Positions 34,469-43,149 are shown, counted from the stretch's first letter. The stretch is 64,000 nt of DNA from AC-56 sp963798705 (GCA_963798705.1 CAWCTW010000005.1:1-64000); one strand, 5' to 3'. Notes: generated by a model from the letters alone, not told the origin. Made by a program: numbers and translations.

Positions 34469-35122
34469 TCACTCCCGCGACAGCGGTATGACCGGCAGGA
34501 TCGTCCGCTTGAACGTCGAGTTGACGACGACGGCGAACGATGCGTACCAGGCGGCAACAGCGGTTGCGAGACCGATGTATCCGCCCCACTTGACGACGTC
34601 CGTGTTCTCACCCGACGTGCCCGCGGCCAGCAGGATGAACGTCGCTGCCAGCAGGAGGAACACCAACGCGATCGCACCCGTCGTGCGCAGCGACGCTACG
34701 AACATGTAGGTCGTGAAGATCGCCCATGCCCACAGGTACAGGCCGATGGCCGACGCGGTGCTCGCGTCAGGGATCTGAGCCTCGAATACTGCGACCAGCA
34801 CGGCGAACGAGAGCCAGAAGGCCCCGAACGACGTGAAGGCGACCGCCCCGAAGGTGTTGCCGGTGCGGAATTCCCACATCCCTGCAAGAAGCTGCGCCAG
34901 CCCCCCGTAGGCGAGCGCCAACCCGAGGACGACGGGCTCGCCGCCCGATCCCACGAGCTGAGCGTTGAACATGCTCAGCACGAAGGTGGTCATCGCGAAG
35001 CCGGCGAGGCCCAGGGGACCCGGGTCCGCAGGTTTCCAGCCGAGACGCTGCAACGCGCTCGATGACTCCTCGTCCGGATGCCGACCGACTCGCTCGCGGG
35101 TGGAGACGGTTGCACTCTCCAT
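34469..35122 (-). CDS. satP: GPR1/FUN34/YaaH (SatP-like) acetate transporter
   Basis: A 217-residue six-helix membrane protein. The family motif NPAPLGL appears as ADPGPLGLAGFAMTTFVLSM. Further helices are VVLGLALAYGGLAQLLAGMW, AVAFTSFGAFWLSFAVLVAV, LYLWAWAIFTTYMFVASLRT and IALVFLLLAATFILLAAG. It carries acetate or succinate with protons across the inner membrane. GGAAGGAGAG lies 4 nt before the ATG. The upstream intergenic region contains TTGACA on the minus strand (35187-35192), a candidate -35. First gene of the acetate operon. Confidence 0.9.
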   Translation of the reverse strand: MESATVSTRERVGRHPDEESSSALQRLGWKPADPGPLGLAGFAMTTFVLSMFNAQLVGSGGEPVVLGLALAYGGLAQLLAGMWEFRTGNTFGAVAFTSFGAFWLSFAVLVAVFEAQIPDASTASAIGLYLWAWAIFTTYMFVASLRTTGAIALVFLLLAATFILLAAGTSGENTDVVKWGGYIGLATAVAAWYASFAVVVNSTFKRTILPVIPLSRE

Positions 35123-35283
35123 GGACTCTCCTTCCCCTAACCCGGCGAGCCCCGGCGGGCGAGCCGGGCTTCGGTCCTTATTGAGTTGTCAAGGGGCTTG
35201 TGCCCTCGGCACTTGGTCGCAAACCGGGGAAGTCAGACAGCGGACATCGAAGCCCGAGCTACCGGGGTCGAGCCCGGCTCGAT

Positions 35284-35289
35284 TAGATT
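35284..35289 (+). promoter_or_regulatory. -10 box for the gene at 35296
   Basis: TAGATT, 6 nt before ATG 35296; leaderless arrangement. Confidence 0.5.
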
Positions 35290-35295
35290 CCAGGC

Positions 35296-35670
35296 ATGGC
35301 CCGGACCACCAAGAAGCGCCGGCGGAAGCATCGCGGCACCCAGGGCGGCAGCATCGATCGTCGCGGGCGCGCGGGCCGGCCGCGAACCCGCGAGGAGGCC
35401 CGGGCGCGGGCGCGCAAGAACACCCGTGGCAAGCGCGGCGAGGCCCCGCCCACCTGGGCCAGCGCGATCGGCCGCGCCGCCTTCGGCGCGGCGATCTTCT
35501 TCATCCTGCTGATCCTGATCTTCAAGCGCCCGGTGGGCGTCTCCGCGCTCCTCTCCGTCCTGATGCTCCTGCTCTACATCCCGCTGGGTCATTCGATCGA
35601 CGGCTTCATGTACCGGCGAAAGCTGCGCGCCAGACAGCGCGAGCACGAGGAGCGCAAGGCGGGGCGGTAG
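35296..35670 (+). CDS. Small basic membrane protein
   Basis: A 124-residue protein with a very basic N-terminal 50 residues (TKKRRRKHRGTQGGSIDRRG, RPRTREEARARARKNTRGKR), then two membrane helices (AAFGAAIFFILLILIFK and GVSALLSVLMLLLYIPLG) and a basic tail. The layout suggests an inner-membrane protein with a cytosolic nucleic-acid- or membrane-surface-binding arm. It is often seen as a hypothetical gene near hisS/aspS in related genomes (from memory, not checked). Confidence 0.7.
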   Translation: MARTTKKRRRKHRGTQGGSIDRRGRAGRPRTREEARARARKNTRGKRGEAPPTWASAIGRAAFGAAIFFILLILIFKRPVGVSALLSVLMLLLYIPLGHSIDGFMYRRKLRARQREHEERKAGR

Positions 35671-35943
35671 GCAGCTGGCGCCCCGCGTCGGGTTGCGATG
35701 CTGCGCGGGCGACGGTGGAGCGGCCGGCCAGGTGTTCGCTCGCCCCCCATTGCTCGCCTGGCGACGTCAACCCCGAAACGAGCCCGGCGCGTCGGCGCGA
35801 TTTCGGAGTCGACCGCGTCGCTCGCGCGCGGGCCGCTCGACTTGCCCGACCGCGTGTCGGGGCGGTGGACCGCCCCAGCGATGACGGTTCGGCTCGGCGA
35901 CAAGCGCTCCGGGCCGGATGACCGGGCGCGGGGCGCCGGTGGA

Positions 35944-35949
35944 TACCCT
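35944..35949 (+). promoter_or_regulatory. -10 box for the glyoxalase-II-like gene
   Basis: TACCCT, 6 nt before ATG 35956; leaderless arrangement, and the reason for preferring this start over the far upstream one. Confidence 0.5.
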
Positions 35950-35955
35950 CAGGGC

Positions 35956-36594
35956 ATGGACGTCCGCTCCTTCACCGTCGGGCCGGTGGCCGAGAACTGC
36001 TATGTCGTGCGCCGCGACGGCGCCGATCACGGGCTGATCATCGACCCCGGCGAGGAGGCGGAGAGGATTCTGGAAGCGGTCGACTCGTTGGGTCTGACGG
36101 TCGACGCCATCCTCCTCACGCACTGCCACTTCGACCACATCGGTGCGGTCGCTCCCGTCGCCGCCGCGACCGGGGCACCGGTCTGGTGTCCCGAGATCGA
36201 GGTCCCCGTGCTCGCCGACATCATGTCCTACGTCCCGTGGCCGGGATTCGGGCCGTTCGAGAGCTACGACGCCGACGCGACGGTCGCCGGCGGCGAGCAC
36301 CTGTCGCTCGCGGGCCTCGAGATCGACGTCGCCTTCACCCCCGGCCACAGTCCCGGTCATGTCACCTACGCCATTCCCGACGAGGGGGCCCTGTTCTCGG
36401 GCGACGTCCTGTTCAAGGGCTCGGTCGGTCGCACGGATCTGCCCGGCGGCGATTGGGACACGCTGCTCGAGAGCATCCGCGGCCTCGTCGACTCTCATCC
36501 CGAGGAGACGACCGTCTATCCCGGTCACATGGGCATCACGACGCTCGGGGCCGAGCGGGCGAGCAACCCCTTCCTGGCCGAGCTGGCACGGTAG
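35956..36594 (+). CDS. MBL-fold hydrolase, hydroxyacylglutathione-hydrolase-like
   Basis: A 212-residue glyoxalase-II-like enzyme: VRSFTVGPVAENCYVVRRDG at the start, GLIIDPGEEAERILEAVD, zinc motif LLTHCHFDHIGAVAP, FTPGHSPGHVTYAIPDEGAL, LFSGDVLFKGSVGRTDLPGG (bridging Asp) and VYPGHMGITTLGAERASNPF with the last His. All five metal ligands are visible. The substrate is probably a low-molecular-weight thiol ester. Its position just before hisS-aspS is a conserved-looking context in actinobacteria. Confidence 0.85.
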   Translation: MDVRSFTVGPVAENCYVVRRDGADHGLIIDPGEEAERILEAVDSLGLTVDAILLTHCHFDHIGAVAPVAAATGAPVWCPEIEVPVLADIMSYVPWPGFGPFESYDADATVAGGEHLSLAGLEIDVAFTPGHSPGHVTYAIPDEGALFSGDVLFKGSVGRTDLPGGDWDTLLESIRGLVDSHPEETTVYPGHMGITTLGAERASNPFLAELAR

Positions 36595-36616
36595 GCCGGG
36601 TCGCTTGCGCAGCAAA

Positions 36617-36622
36617 TAAGCT
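36617..36622 (+). promoter_or_regulatory. -10 box of hisS
   Basis: TAAGCT, 8 nt before GTG 36631; leaderless arrangement for the hisS-aspS transcript. Confidence 0.5.
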
Positions 36623-36630
36623 CGCGCTTC

Positions 36631-37866
36631 GTGTCCAATCGCTTCCAGGCCCCCCGGGGCACCGCTGACGTGCTCCCCGCCGACGCCGCCCCCCGCGCGC
36701 GGGTCGAGCGGACCGCCGGCGAGCTCCTGGAGCGCGCCGGCTACGGCCGCATCGAGACGCCGGTGTTCGAGGACACGGAGCTGTTCGCCCGGGGCGTGGG
36801 GGCCTCGACCGACATCGTCCGCAAGGAGATGTTCACCTTCGAGGATCAGGGAGGTCGCAGCGTCACCCTGCGGCCGGAGGCCACGGCGTCCATCGCGCGC
36901 GCCTATCTGGAGCACGGCATGCAGAAGCTGCCCCAGCCGGTGAAGTTGTGGTGGTCCGGGCCGCTGTTTCGTCACGAGCGCCCGCAGGCGGGGCGGTTTC
37001 GTCAGTTCACCCAGCTCGACGCCGAGGCGATCGGATCCGATTCGCCGCTGGTCGACGCAGAGCTGATCCTGCTCCTCGACGACGTCCTGCGGACACTGGA
37101 GGTGCCCGAGTTGACCCTTCGCCTGGGCAGCCTGGGCTCGCCCGAGGCCAGAGCCGAGTACCGCACCGAGCTGATCGCGTACCTGCGGCAACACGAGGAC
37201 GAGCTGGCCGGCGACGTGCGCGAGCGGATCGACGAGAGCCCGCTTCGCGCCTTCGACTCCAAGGACGAGTCGACACAAGCTGTGATGGCCGAGGCGCCCA
37301 CGATGCTCGACCGCCTCGACGGTGAGGACGCCGAGCACTTCGCCGCTGTGCGCCGGCTGCTGGATCAGGCGGGGCTCGAGTACGAGCTGGACGGGATGCT
37401 GGTCCGCGGCCTCGACTACTACACGCGCACCGTGTTCGAGTTCCATTGCGGTCGCCTGGGAGCGCAGTCGCAGATCGCGGGCGGCGGGCGCTACGACCGG
37501 CTGGTCGAGCTCATCGGCGGGCCGCCGACACCGGCCAACGGCTGGGCGGCGGGGGTCGAGCGCATCCTGCTGGCGATCGGCACCCGGGGGGAGGAGCGCC
37601 CCCACGATGTCTTCGTGGCCGCCGACGAGACCCGGCGGGAGAGGGCGCTCGCGCTCGTGACCGAGCTGCGGAGGGCCGGCCTCCGGGCCGACCTGGACCT
37701 GGCCGGGCGCAGCATGAAGGGGCAGATGCGGCAGGCGGACCGCGTCGGCGCGGCCCACGCCGTGATCCTCGACGCCGACAGCGCGGCGAAGCTTCGCGAC
37801 ATGCGCACTGGCGAGCAGAGACAGGTCGAGGTGGATCGGATCGTGGGGGAGCTCACCCACGGATGA
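36631..37866 (+). CDS. hisS: Histidyl-tRNA synthetase
   Basis: A 411-residue class II synthetase charging tRNA-His. Motif 1 region: GRIETPVFEDTELFARGVGA; then TLRPEATASIARAYLEHGMQ; motif 2 SGPLFRHERPQAGRFRQFTQ; His-binding VRGLDYYTRTVFEFHCGRLG; motif 3 AAGVERILLAIGTRG; and the C-terminal anticodon-binding domain (DVFVAADETRRERALALVTE). Normal length. GTG start with a leaderless -10. Its TGA overlaps the aspS ATG, so the two are translationally coupled. Confidence 0.96.
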   Translation: MSNRFQAPRGTADVLPADAAPRARVERTAGELLERAGYGRIETPVFEDTELFARGVGASTDIVRKEMFTFEDQGGRSVTLRPEATASIARAYLEHGMQKLPQPVKLWWSGPLFRHERPQAGRFRQFTQLDAEAIGSDSPLVDAELILLLDDVLRTLEVPELTLRLGSLGSPEARAEYRTELIAYLRQHEDELAGDVRERIDESPLRAFDSKDESTQAVMAEAPTMLDRLDGEDAEHFAAVRRLLDQAGLEYELDGMLVRGLDYYTRTVFEFHCGRLGAQSQIAGGGRYDRLVELIGGPPTPANGWAAGVERILLAIGTRGEERPHDVFVAADETRRERALALVTELRRAGLRADLDLAGRSMKGQMRQADRVGAAHAVILDADSAAKLRDMRTGEQRQVEVDRIVGELTHG

Positions 37867-39665
37867 GTCCGTCCGTGCCCGACGTTCCGGCCCTGCGGCC
37901 AAACGAGTACCGGGACGTCTGGTGTGGCCGGGTGCTGCCCGGTCGCGTCGGCGAGACCGTCCGCGTCGCGGGGTGGGTGCACCGCCGCCGGGACCATGGG
38001 GGCCTGGTGTTCATCGACCTGCGCGATCGGACCGGTCTGGTGCAGCTGGTCTTCAACCCCGACGCCGCGGGCGGCGCGTTCGAGCTGGGCCACGAGCTGC
38101 GCTCCGAGGACGTCCTGACCGCCTCCGGCGAGGTCGTCCGGCGCTCGCCCGAGACCGTCAACCCCGAGCTGCCGACGGGGGAGGTCGAGGTGCGCGTGGG
38201 GGCCGCGGAGCTCTTGGCCGACGCGCAGACGCCCCCCTTCGAGATCGAGTCGTTCTCGGGTGAGGTGGGGGAGGAGACCCGGCTTCGGTACCGGTACCTG
38301 GACCTTCGCCGCGACCGGATGCGCGACGCGATCGAGCTCCGGCATCGGGTGGTGGGGGCAATGCGCGAGTTCTTCGACGGCGAGGGGTTCGTCGACATCG
38401 AGACGCCGATGCTCTCGCGGTCCACGCCGGAGGGGGCGCGCGACTTCCTGGTTCCCTCGCGGCGCGAGCCGGGCTCGTTCTACGCGCTGCCGCAGTCGCC
38501 GCAGCTCTTCAAGCAGCTTCTGATGATCGCCGGGTTCGAGCGCTACTACCAGATCGTCCGCTGCTTCCGGGACGAGGACCAGCGCGCCGACCGCCAGCTG
38601 GACTTCACGCAGCTCGACGTGGAGATGTCCTTCGTCGACATCGAGGACGTCCTGGACGTCAACGAGCGGATGCTCGCCCACGTGCTGGGGAGGGTGGACG
38701 GGCCCGAGCTCGAGGTTCCGATCCCCCGGCTCGGGTTCGACGACGCGATGGACCGTTACGGATCCGATCGCCCCGATGTGCGCTTCGGCCTGGAGCTCGT
38801 CGACGTGAGCGAGGCTATGCGCGGGACCGAGTTCAAGGTGTTCGGCGGGACGATCGCGGGCGGCGGCGTGGTCAAGGGCTTCAACGCCGGGCAGCGCGAC
38901 CTGCCGCGCTCGGCGCTCGACGGGCTGATCGGCCGCGCCCAGGAGCTGGGGGCGAAGGGCCTCGTGTGGGCGTTTTGCGACGGGGAGGGCTGGCGGTCGC
39001 CGACGGCCAAGTTCCTGAGCGCGGAGGAGCTGCGCGCGGTCAACGACGCCCTCGGAGCCGAGGACGGCGATCTCCTGCTGCTGGTCGCGGACGAGGTGGC
39101 CGTGGCCAACGCGGTGCTCGGCCAGCTGCGACTGGAGCTCGGGAAGCGATTCGACCTTCTGCACGGCGATCACTTCGTCTGGATCGTCGACTGGCCGATG
39201 TTCGAGTGGAGCGTGGAGGACTCTCGCTGGGATCCACTGCATCATCCGTTCACCGCGCCGCAGGGCGAGTTCGATCCGGAGCGCCCGGGGGAGGCCAGGG
39301 CCAAGGCCTACGACCTGGTGTGGAACGGGCAGGAGATGGGCGGGGGTTCGGTCCGTATCTCCGACATGGCGCTGCAGGAGCAGGTGTTCGGGGTGATCGG
39401 GATGGCGCCCGAGGAGGCCAGGGAGCGCTTCGGGTTCCTGCTCGACGCGCTCCGCTATGGAGCCCCCCCGCACGGCGGCATCGCCTACGGGCTCGACCGG
39501 GTGGTGCAGCGGCTGATCGGGTCCGACTCGATCCGCGACGTGATCGCCTTCCCGAAGACGGCCTCGGGGGCCGACCCCCTTACCGGCGCGCCCGCCCCGG
39601 TGGGGGAGGCGCAGCTTCGGGAGCTCGGGCTTGCGCTTCGCGGTCGCCCGCAATCCACCCGGTAG
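37863..39665 (+). CDS. aspS: Aspartyl-tRNA synthetase
   Basis: A 600-residue bacterial-type AspRS: N-terminal OB fold (VRVAGWVHRRRDHGGLVFID, LRDRTGLVQLVFNP), motif 1 in EGFVDIETPMLSRSTPEGAR, FYALPQSPQLFKQLLMIAGF, motif 2 QIVRCFRDEDQRADRQLDFT, the inserted GAD domain around 290-420, and motif 3 GGIAYGLDRVVQRLIGSDSI. The ending DVIAFPKTASGADPLTGAPA is standard. Begins at the ATG overlapping the hisS stop (ATGA). Confidence 0.96.
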   Translation: MSPSVPDVPALRPNEYRDVWCGRVLPGRVGETVRVAGWVHRRRDHGGLVFIDLRDRTGLVQLVFNPDAAGGAFELGHELRSEDVLTASGEVVRRSPETVNPELPTGEVEVRVGAAELLADAQTPPFEIESFSGEVGEETRLRYRYLDLRRDRMRDAIELRHRVVGAMREFFDGEGFVDIETPMLSRSTPEGARDFLVPSRREPGSFYALPQSPQLFKQLLMIAGFERYYQIVRCFRDEDQRADRQLDFTQLDVEMSFVDIEDVLDVNERMLAHVLGRVDGPELEVPIPRLGFDDAMDRYGSDRPDVRFGLELVDVSEAMRGTEFKVFGGTIAGGGVVKGFNAGQRDLPRSALDGLIGRAQELGAKGLVWAFCDGEGWRSPTAKFLSAEELRAVNDALGAEDGDLLLLVADEVAVANAVLGQLRLELGKRFDLLHGDHFVWIVDWPMFEWSVEDSRWDPLHHPFTAPQGEFDPERPGEARAKAYDLVWNGQEMGGGSVRISDMALQEQVFGVIGMAPEEARERFGFLLDALRYGAPPHGGIAYGLDRVVQRLIGSDSIRDVIAFPKTASGADPLTGAPAPVGEAQLRELGLALRGRPQSTR

Positions 39666-39713
39666 TGGCGTTAGGCTGGCGCCCGTCATTGTCGGGATCT
39701 GGGAGGTAGATAG

Positions 39714-40799
39714 GTGAACCTGTCGAGAGTTTTCGCCCCTGATGAGGGCCGTGACGCGCTGCGCACGCTGGGTGGGCTCCTCTTGGGGCTCGGCTTCTTC
39801 ATGGCCTTCGCCCGCAAGTCCGGCTCCCTCGGCGAGGGCTGGGGGGATTGGGGCCTGTTCGTGACCCTGCTGATCATCACCGTCTTCCTGTACGGGGTGG
39901 GTCTGATCGGGCGATTGAGCACGCCGGCGGTTCGGGCGTGGCAAACCGTTTACGTCGTGTTCGGGATCCTGCTCATGCCGTTCCTCCTGTTCCAGTTCAT
40001 CGAGGCGGTGAACGGCAACCCGGGCGCCGACCTGAACGTCTTCTGGGTGCTTCTGGTCACGGCCGGCGCGGCCGCCTTCGCGGCCCTCGTGGCCGACGTC
40101 CGCTACGGGCTCCTGCTCACGACGATCGCCCTGATCGTGTCGCTGTCGGCCGTGTGGGACAAGATCCTCTCGAACGGCCTGATCGCCCACTATGGGATCT
40201 ACCGCGGTCTCCTGGTCGTCTACGGCCTGCTGTTCCTGGTGCTGGCGATCGCCGTCTACCGGTTCGATCCCCTTGCCCGCCTGCGGCCGGGCGGGGTAGC
40301 CACGTCGGAGCCCGACCGCTGGCTTCGCGCCCAGGATGTCGTCACCGGCGCGGCGCTCTCCGCCGTGCTCGCGGGGGCGCTGACCTTCACGGCGTTCTTC
40401 GCCCAGACCGATTCGCTGTTCGCGCCCCCCGTGGCGTCGCCCAGCCTGCTCTGGGACCTCGAGCTGCTCGTGGCGTCGCTGCTCGCCGTGCTCTGGGGCG
40501 CGCGATTCGGGGTTCGCGGTCCGACGTACGTCGGGGCACTGGGCCTGTTCGTTTTCGTGATCGACGTCGGCAGCGAGGTCGGCGTCGACTTCCCGGAGTC
40601 GACCATCGTCGGCTGGCCGCTCATCCTCGCGCTGGTCGGCGCGGCGCTCTTCGTGGGGAGCCTCCTGCCCGACGTGAGCACGCCGGACGCCGAGTCGAAG
40701 CTGCGGGGCAGCGGCACCGGCACGGGTCCCTCCGGCGCGCCCGCCGGGCCGACCGCCGGCTCCGGTGGGCTGGGCAGCTCGAGCGGCACGGCTCCATAG
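39714..40799 (+). CDS. Polytopic membrane protein of unknown function
   Basis: A 361-residue protein with about nine membrane helices, for example TLGGLLLGLGFFMAFARKSG, LFVTLLIITVFLYGVGLIGR, TVYVVFGILLMPFLLFQFIE, GLLLTTIALIVSLSAVWDKI and YVGALGLFVFVIDVGSEVGV. The last 40 residues are a Gly/Ser/Pro-rich cytosolic tail. GTG with GGGAGGTAGATAG just upstream; TAGGCT at 39672 is a candidate -10 with a true leader, unlike its neighbours. Not assigned to a family. Confidence 0.75.
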   Translation: MNLSRVFAPDEGRDALRTLGGLLLGLGFFMAFARKSGSLGEGWGDWGLFVTLLIITVFLYGVGLIGRLSTPAVRAWQTVYVVFGILLMPFLLFQFIEAVNGNPGADLNVFWVLLVTAGAAAFAALVADVRYGLLLTTIALIVSLSAVWDKILSNGLIAHYGIYRGLLVVYGLLFLVLAIAVYRFDPLARLRPGGVATSEPDRWLRAQDVVTGAALSAVLAGALTFTAFFAQTDSLFAPPVASPSLLWDLELLVASLLAVLWGARFGVRGPTYVGALGLFVFVIDVGSEVGVDFPESTIVGWPLILALVGAALFVGSLLPDVSTPDAESKLRGSGTGTGPSGAPAGPTAGSGGLGSSSGTAP

Positions 40800-40809
40800 A
40801 GTCAAGGGG

Positions 40810-41160
40810 GTGACGACCCCCTCGAGCGCGCACCTGGCGCGGCACGTCCTCGAGAGCTTGAGCCACGGGGACGTGCCGGCGTTTGCCGCGCTGGTTCACC
40901 CGGAGATCGAGATTCACACGGCGCGCGGCGTCCACCGCGGCGTCGATGAGGCCACCGAGTGGGCGCGAAAGCGCTACGAGCATCTGGAGCGCCACTATGC
41001 GGTCGACGGCCTGGACGCGCGAGGCGATCAGGTCGTGGCGCGCGTGCGAACCCAGTACGTGTGGCGCGAGTCCGGGCTGGTGGGTGACGAGGAGCCGGCG
41101 ACCATCGAGCTCGCGTTCACCGACGGCAAGCTCGTCCGCTGGGCCTTCGGCGAGAGATAG
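40810..41160 (+). CDS. SnoaL/NTF2-like protein
   Basis: A 116-residue small alpha+beta cone protein: LARHVLESLSHGDVPAFAAL then VHPEIEIHTARGVHRGVDEA, then VDGLDARGDQVVARVRTQYV and EPATIELAFTDGKLVRWAFG, the pattern of SnoaL-like proteins with unknown ligand. GTG 40810 is chosen, with AAGGGG directly before it; the longer frame from 40765 overlaps the previous gene. The gap to the previous stop is only 10 nt, so co-transcription is likely. Confidence 0.75.
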   Translation: MTTPSSAHLARHVLESLSHGDVPAFAALVHPEIEIHTARGVHRGVDEATEWARKRYEHLERHYAVDGLDARGDQVVARVRTQYVWRESGLVGDEEPATIELAFTDGKLVRWAFGER

Positions 41161-41254
41161 CCCGGTGAGAGAGCGGCCAGTTATCGGCCCGCATGCTCAA
41201 GGTTTCGCGGCGCGGTCGAGCAACCTGGTGACTGGTATGGTCAACGGAAGGCTC

Positions 41255-41407
41255 GAACTTGTTCGATAGCCGCTCTCATTGTGAGCCAGTACACATGGCT
41301 TGGGAGTCGGTTTCCGGCGAGTCCCTTGCGGTCTCGCCGGTAGACACCCACCTTCTGAGAAGGGTTCTCAAGTCGAGCGGCGTCGGCAGGTTGGGGCCTT
41401 TTTTCCT
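41255..41407 (+). ncRNA. ssrS: Candidate 6S RNA
   Basis: Sequence and pairing match the 6S plan. Closing stem GCCGCTC (41269-41275) with GAGCGGC (41375-41381), extended by CGA/TCG. A large internal bubble contains a 3'-side small hairpin CCTTCTGAGAAGG in the context CACCTTCTGAGAAGGGTTC, comparable to E. coli CACCTTGAACCAAGGGTTC. A lower arm TGGGAGTC pairs with GACACCCA (one mismatch), and a perfect apical stem CCGGCGAG/CTCGCCGG closes the loop. A T6 tract ends at about 41404. 6S RNA mimics an open promoter and holds RNA polymerase. The 5' end is uncertain by about 10 nt. Confidence 0.75.
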
Positions 41408-41445
41408 GCCGTATCCGGCCCGTTGCCTCTCCTCGGAGGGGTGAC

Positions 41446-41628
41446 GTGAGCAAGGCCATCAACGACAATCCGATCGCCCAGGTCGCGGGCTCGGCGTGCT
41501 GGCTCTCGCCGGTGCCGGGAGCCGGGGGGTCGGGTCATTCCGGAAGCCGTGTGACGGGAAGCCCGCACGGCGGGAATGGATGGATAACCGCGCATATTGG
41601 TGGGTGTTGCCATCCGTCGCCGGCGTGA
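41446..41628 (+). CDS. Possible small ORF after the 6S RNA candidate
   Basis: A 60-codon frame from GTG 41446 with a good ribosome-binding site, GGAGGGG 4 nt upstream. The product (SKAINDNPIAQVAGSACWLS, later GGNGWITAHIGGCCHPSPA) is Gly-rich with three Cys and no recognisable domain. It fills most of the gap before mnmA. It could be a leader peptide or chance. Confidence 0.3.
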   Translation: MSKAINDNPIAQVAGSACWLSPVPGAGGSGHSGSRVTGSPHGGNGWITAHIGGCCHPSPA

Positions 41629-41673
41629 TCGGTTGGCGCGATCTGCCTGATCGCCGCGCCACGGACGGCGCGC

Positions 41674-41679
41674 TAGCCT
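41674..41679 (+). promoter_or_regulatory. -10 box of the mnmA fusion gene
   Basis: TAGCCT, 10 nt before GTG 41690, leaving a leader of at most a few bases. Confidence 0.4.
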
Positions 41680-41689
41680 CGGGCCTGAA

Positions 41690-43135
41690 GTGGACGCCGA
41701 CCTGCTTGCCGATTACGCGCGCGAGGATTCGCGCCGCGCCCCCGCCCCGGCCGGGGCGTTCACCGGCGCCGCCGGTGGCGCGCCGTGCGGCGATCTCTTG
41801 CGCCTGTCGCTGGCGGTCGCCGGTGGGGTGATCCGCCGGGTGACCTTCGACGCCCAGGGATGCGGCGCGGCCTCGGCGGCGGCGGCGGCGGTCGCCGAGG
41901 CCGCCGAGGGCGCAAGCGTCCTCGAGGCCGCGGCCATCGGCGCCGGCGAGGTGTCCGACATGCTGGGCGGCCTCTCACCCCAGGGGCGCCATGCGGCGGA
42001 TCTCGCCGCCGACGCCCTCCACCGGGCGCTCTCGCAGGCGGCATCGTCCGGCGTGCGACTCGCCGATCCACCTCGTGACGGCGAGCGGGTGCTCGTTGCG
42101 ATGAGCGGCGGGGTTGACTCGGCCGTCGCGGCGCTGCTGGAGCGCGATCGCGGCGCCGACGTGGTCGCGGTGACCCTGAAGCTGTGGGCGGACCGCCACA
42201 ACGACGGCGCCCGGAGCTGCTGCTCGCCCGAGGCCGTCATCGGCGCCCGGTCGCTCGCCCAGGACATGGGCATGCCGCATCTGACCCTGGACCTCGAGGA
42301 GGCCTTCCGGGCCGGGGTGGTCGGCGAGTTCGTCCGCGGTTACGCGGCGGGCCGGACGCCGAATCCCTGCGTGATCTGCAACGGCGACCTCCGCATCGAC
42401 GCGATGCTGGCGCTGGCCGACCGCTTGGGGGCGGCAGCGCTGGCGACCGGGCACTATGCGCGGGTCGTGGACGACGGCGAGGGGCCCCTGCTGTCGGCGG
42501 CGAGCGACGAGGCGAAGGACCAGACGTACATGCTCTCCGCGCTGCGGCCGGAGACGCTCGGGCGGCTTCGCTTTCCCCTCGCCGAGCTGGCGAAGCCGCG
42601 GGTTCGCGAGCTCGCCGCCGCGGCGGGCCTGCCCGTCGCCTCGAAGAGCGAGAGCCAGGACCTCTGCTTCTTGGCGGGCGAGGGCAAGCGCACCTTCCTG
42701 GCCCGGCATGCCGGCCTGGAAGACCGTCCCGGCGCGATCGTCGACGCCGACGGCCGGGCGGTCGGTCACCACCCCGGCTTCCACAACTTCACCGTCGGGC
42801 AGCGCCGCGGGCTCGGCATCGGCGGCGGGGAGGCGCTGTACGTGCTGCGGACGGACCCAAGCGAGAACCGGGTCGTCGTCGGCGCCCGCGAGGATCTGGC
42901 GCGCCACCGAGTGCGCGTGCGCGACGCCATGCTGCGCAGGCCCGGCGAGCGGGTGGACCGGGTCAAGCTCCGCTACCGCTCACGGCCGATCGGCTGCGCC
43001 GTGACGGCTGCGGCGGGCCGGCACCGGGAGCTGTGGCTGGACCTGGGCGAGCCGGCCTACGGCGTCGCGCCCGGGCAGACAGCGTGCCTGATGGACGGCT
43101 CGACCGTCGTGGGCCACGCAACCATCGCCTCGTAG
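41690..43135 (+). CDS. mnmA: IscU/NifU-like domain fused to tRNA 2-thiouridylase MnmA
   Basis: A 481-residue fusion. Residues 1-125 resemble an Fe-S scaffold of the IscU/NifU_N type: GGAPCGDLLRLSLAVAGG (Cys33) and FDAQGCGAASAAAAAVAEA (Cys58), but the third scaffold Cys is replaced (GRHAADLAADAL, Ala102 after His101). Residues 132-481 are MnmA: PP-loop VLVAMSGGVDSAVAALLERD, catalytic Cys in TPNPCVICNGDLRIDAML, GHYARVVDDGEG, DQTYMLSALRPETLGRLRFP, and the second Cys in KSESQDLCFLAG. MnmA thiolates U34 of tRNA-Lys/Glu/Gln. The fusion may deliver or regulate sulfur. Confidence 0.88.
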   Translation: MDADLLADYAREDSRRAPAPAGAFTGAAGGAPCGDLLRLSLAVAGGVIRRVTFDAQGCGAASAAAAAVAEAAEGASVLEAAAIGAGEVSDMLGGLSPQGRHAADLAADALHRALSQAASSGVRLADPPRDGERVLVAMSGGVDSAVAALLERDRGADVVAVTLKLWADRHNDGARSCCSPEAVIGARSLAQDMGMPHLTLDLEEAFRAGVVGEFVRGYAAGRTPNPCVICNGDLRIDAMLALADRLGAAALATGHYARVVDDGEGPLLSAASDEAKDQTYMLSALRPETLGRLRFPLAELAKPRVRELAAAAGLPVASKSESQDLCFLAGEGKRTFLARHAGLEDRPGAIVDADGRAVGHHPGFHNFTVGQRRGLGIGGGEALYVLRTDPSENRVVVGAREDLARHRVRVRDAMLRRPGERVDRVKLRYRSRPIGCAVTAAAGRHRELWLDLGEPAYGVAPGQTACLMDGSTVVGHATIAS

Positions 43136-43149
43136 GCCTCGCCGCTACC

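Noticed and set aside
35187..35192. TTGACA as -35 of a full promoter for satP
   Set aside because: No credible -10 hexamer at 16-18 bp spacing, so a promoter call is not supported beyond the single box.
37491..40805. 1104-codon minus-strand open frame opposite hisS, aspS and the membrane protein
   Set aside because: High-GC antisense shadow: composition dominated by Arg, Gly, Ala and Pro, no domains, and the plus strand carries unmistakable genes.
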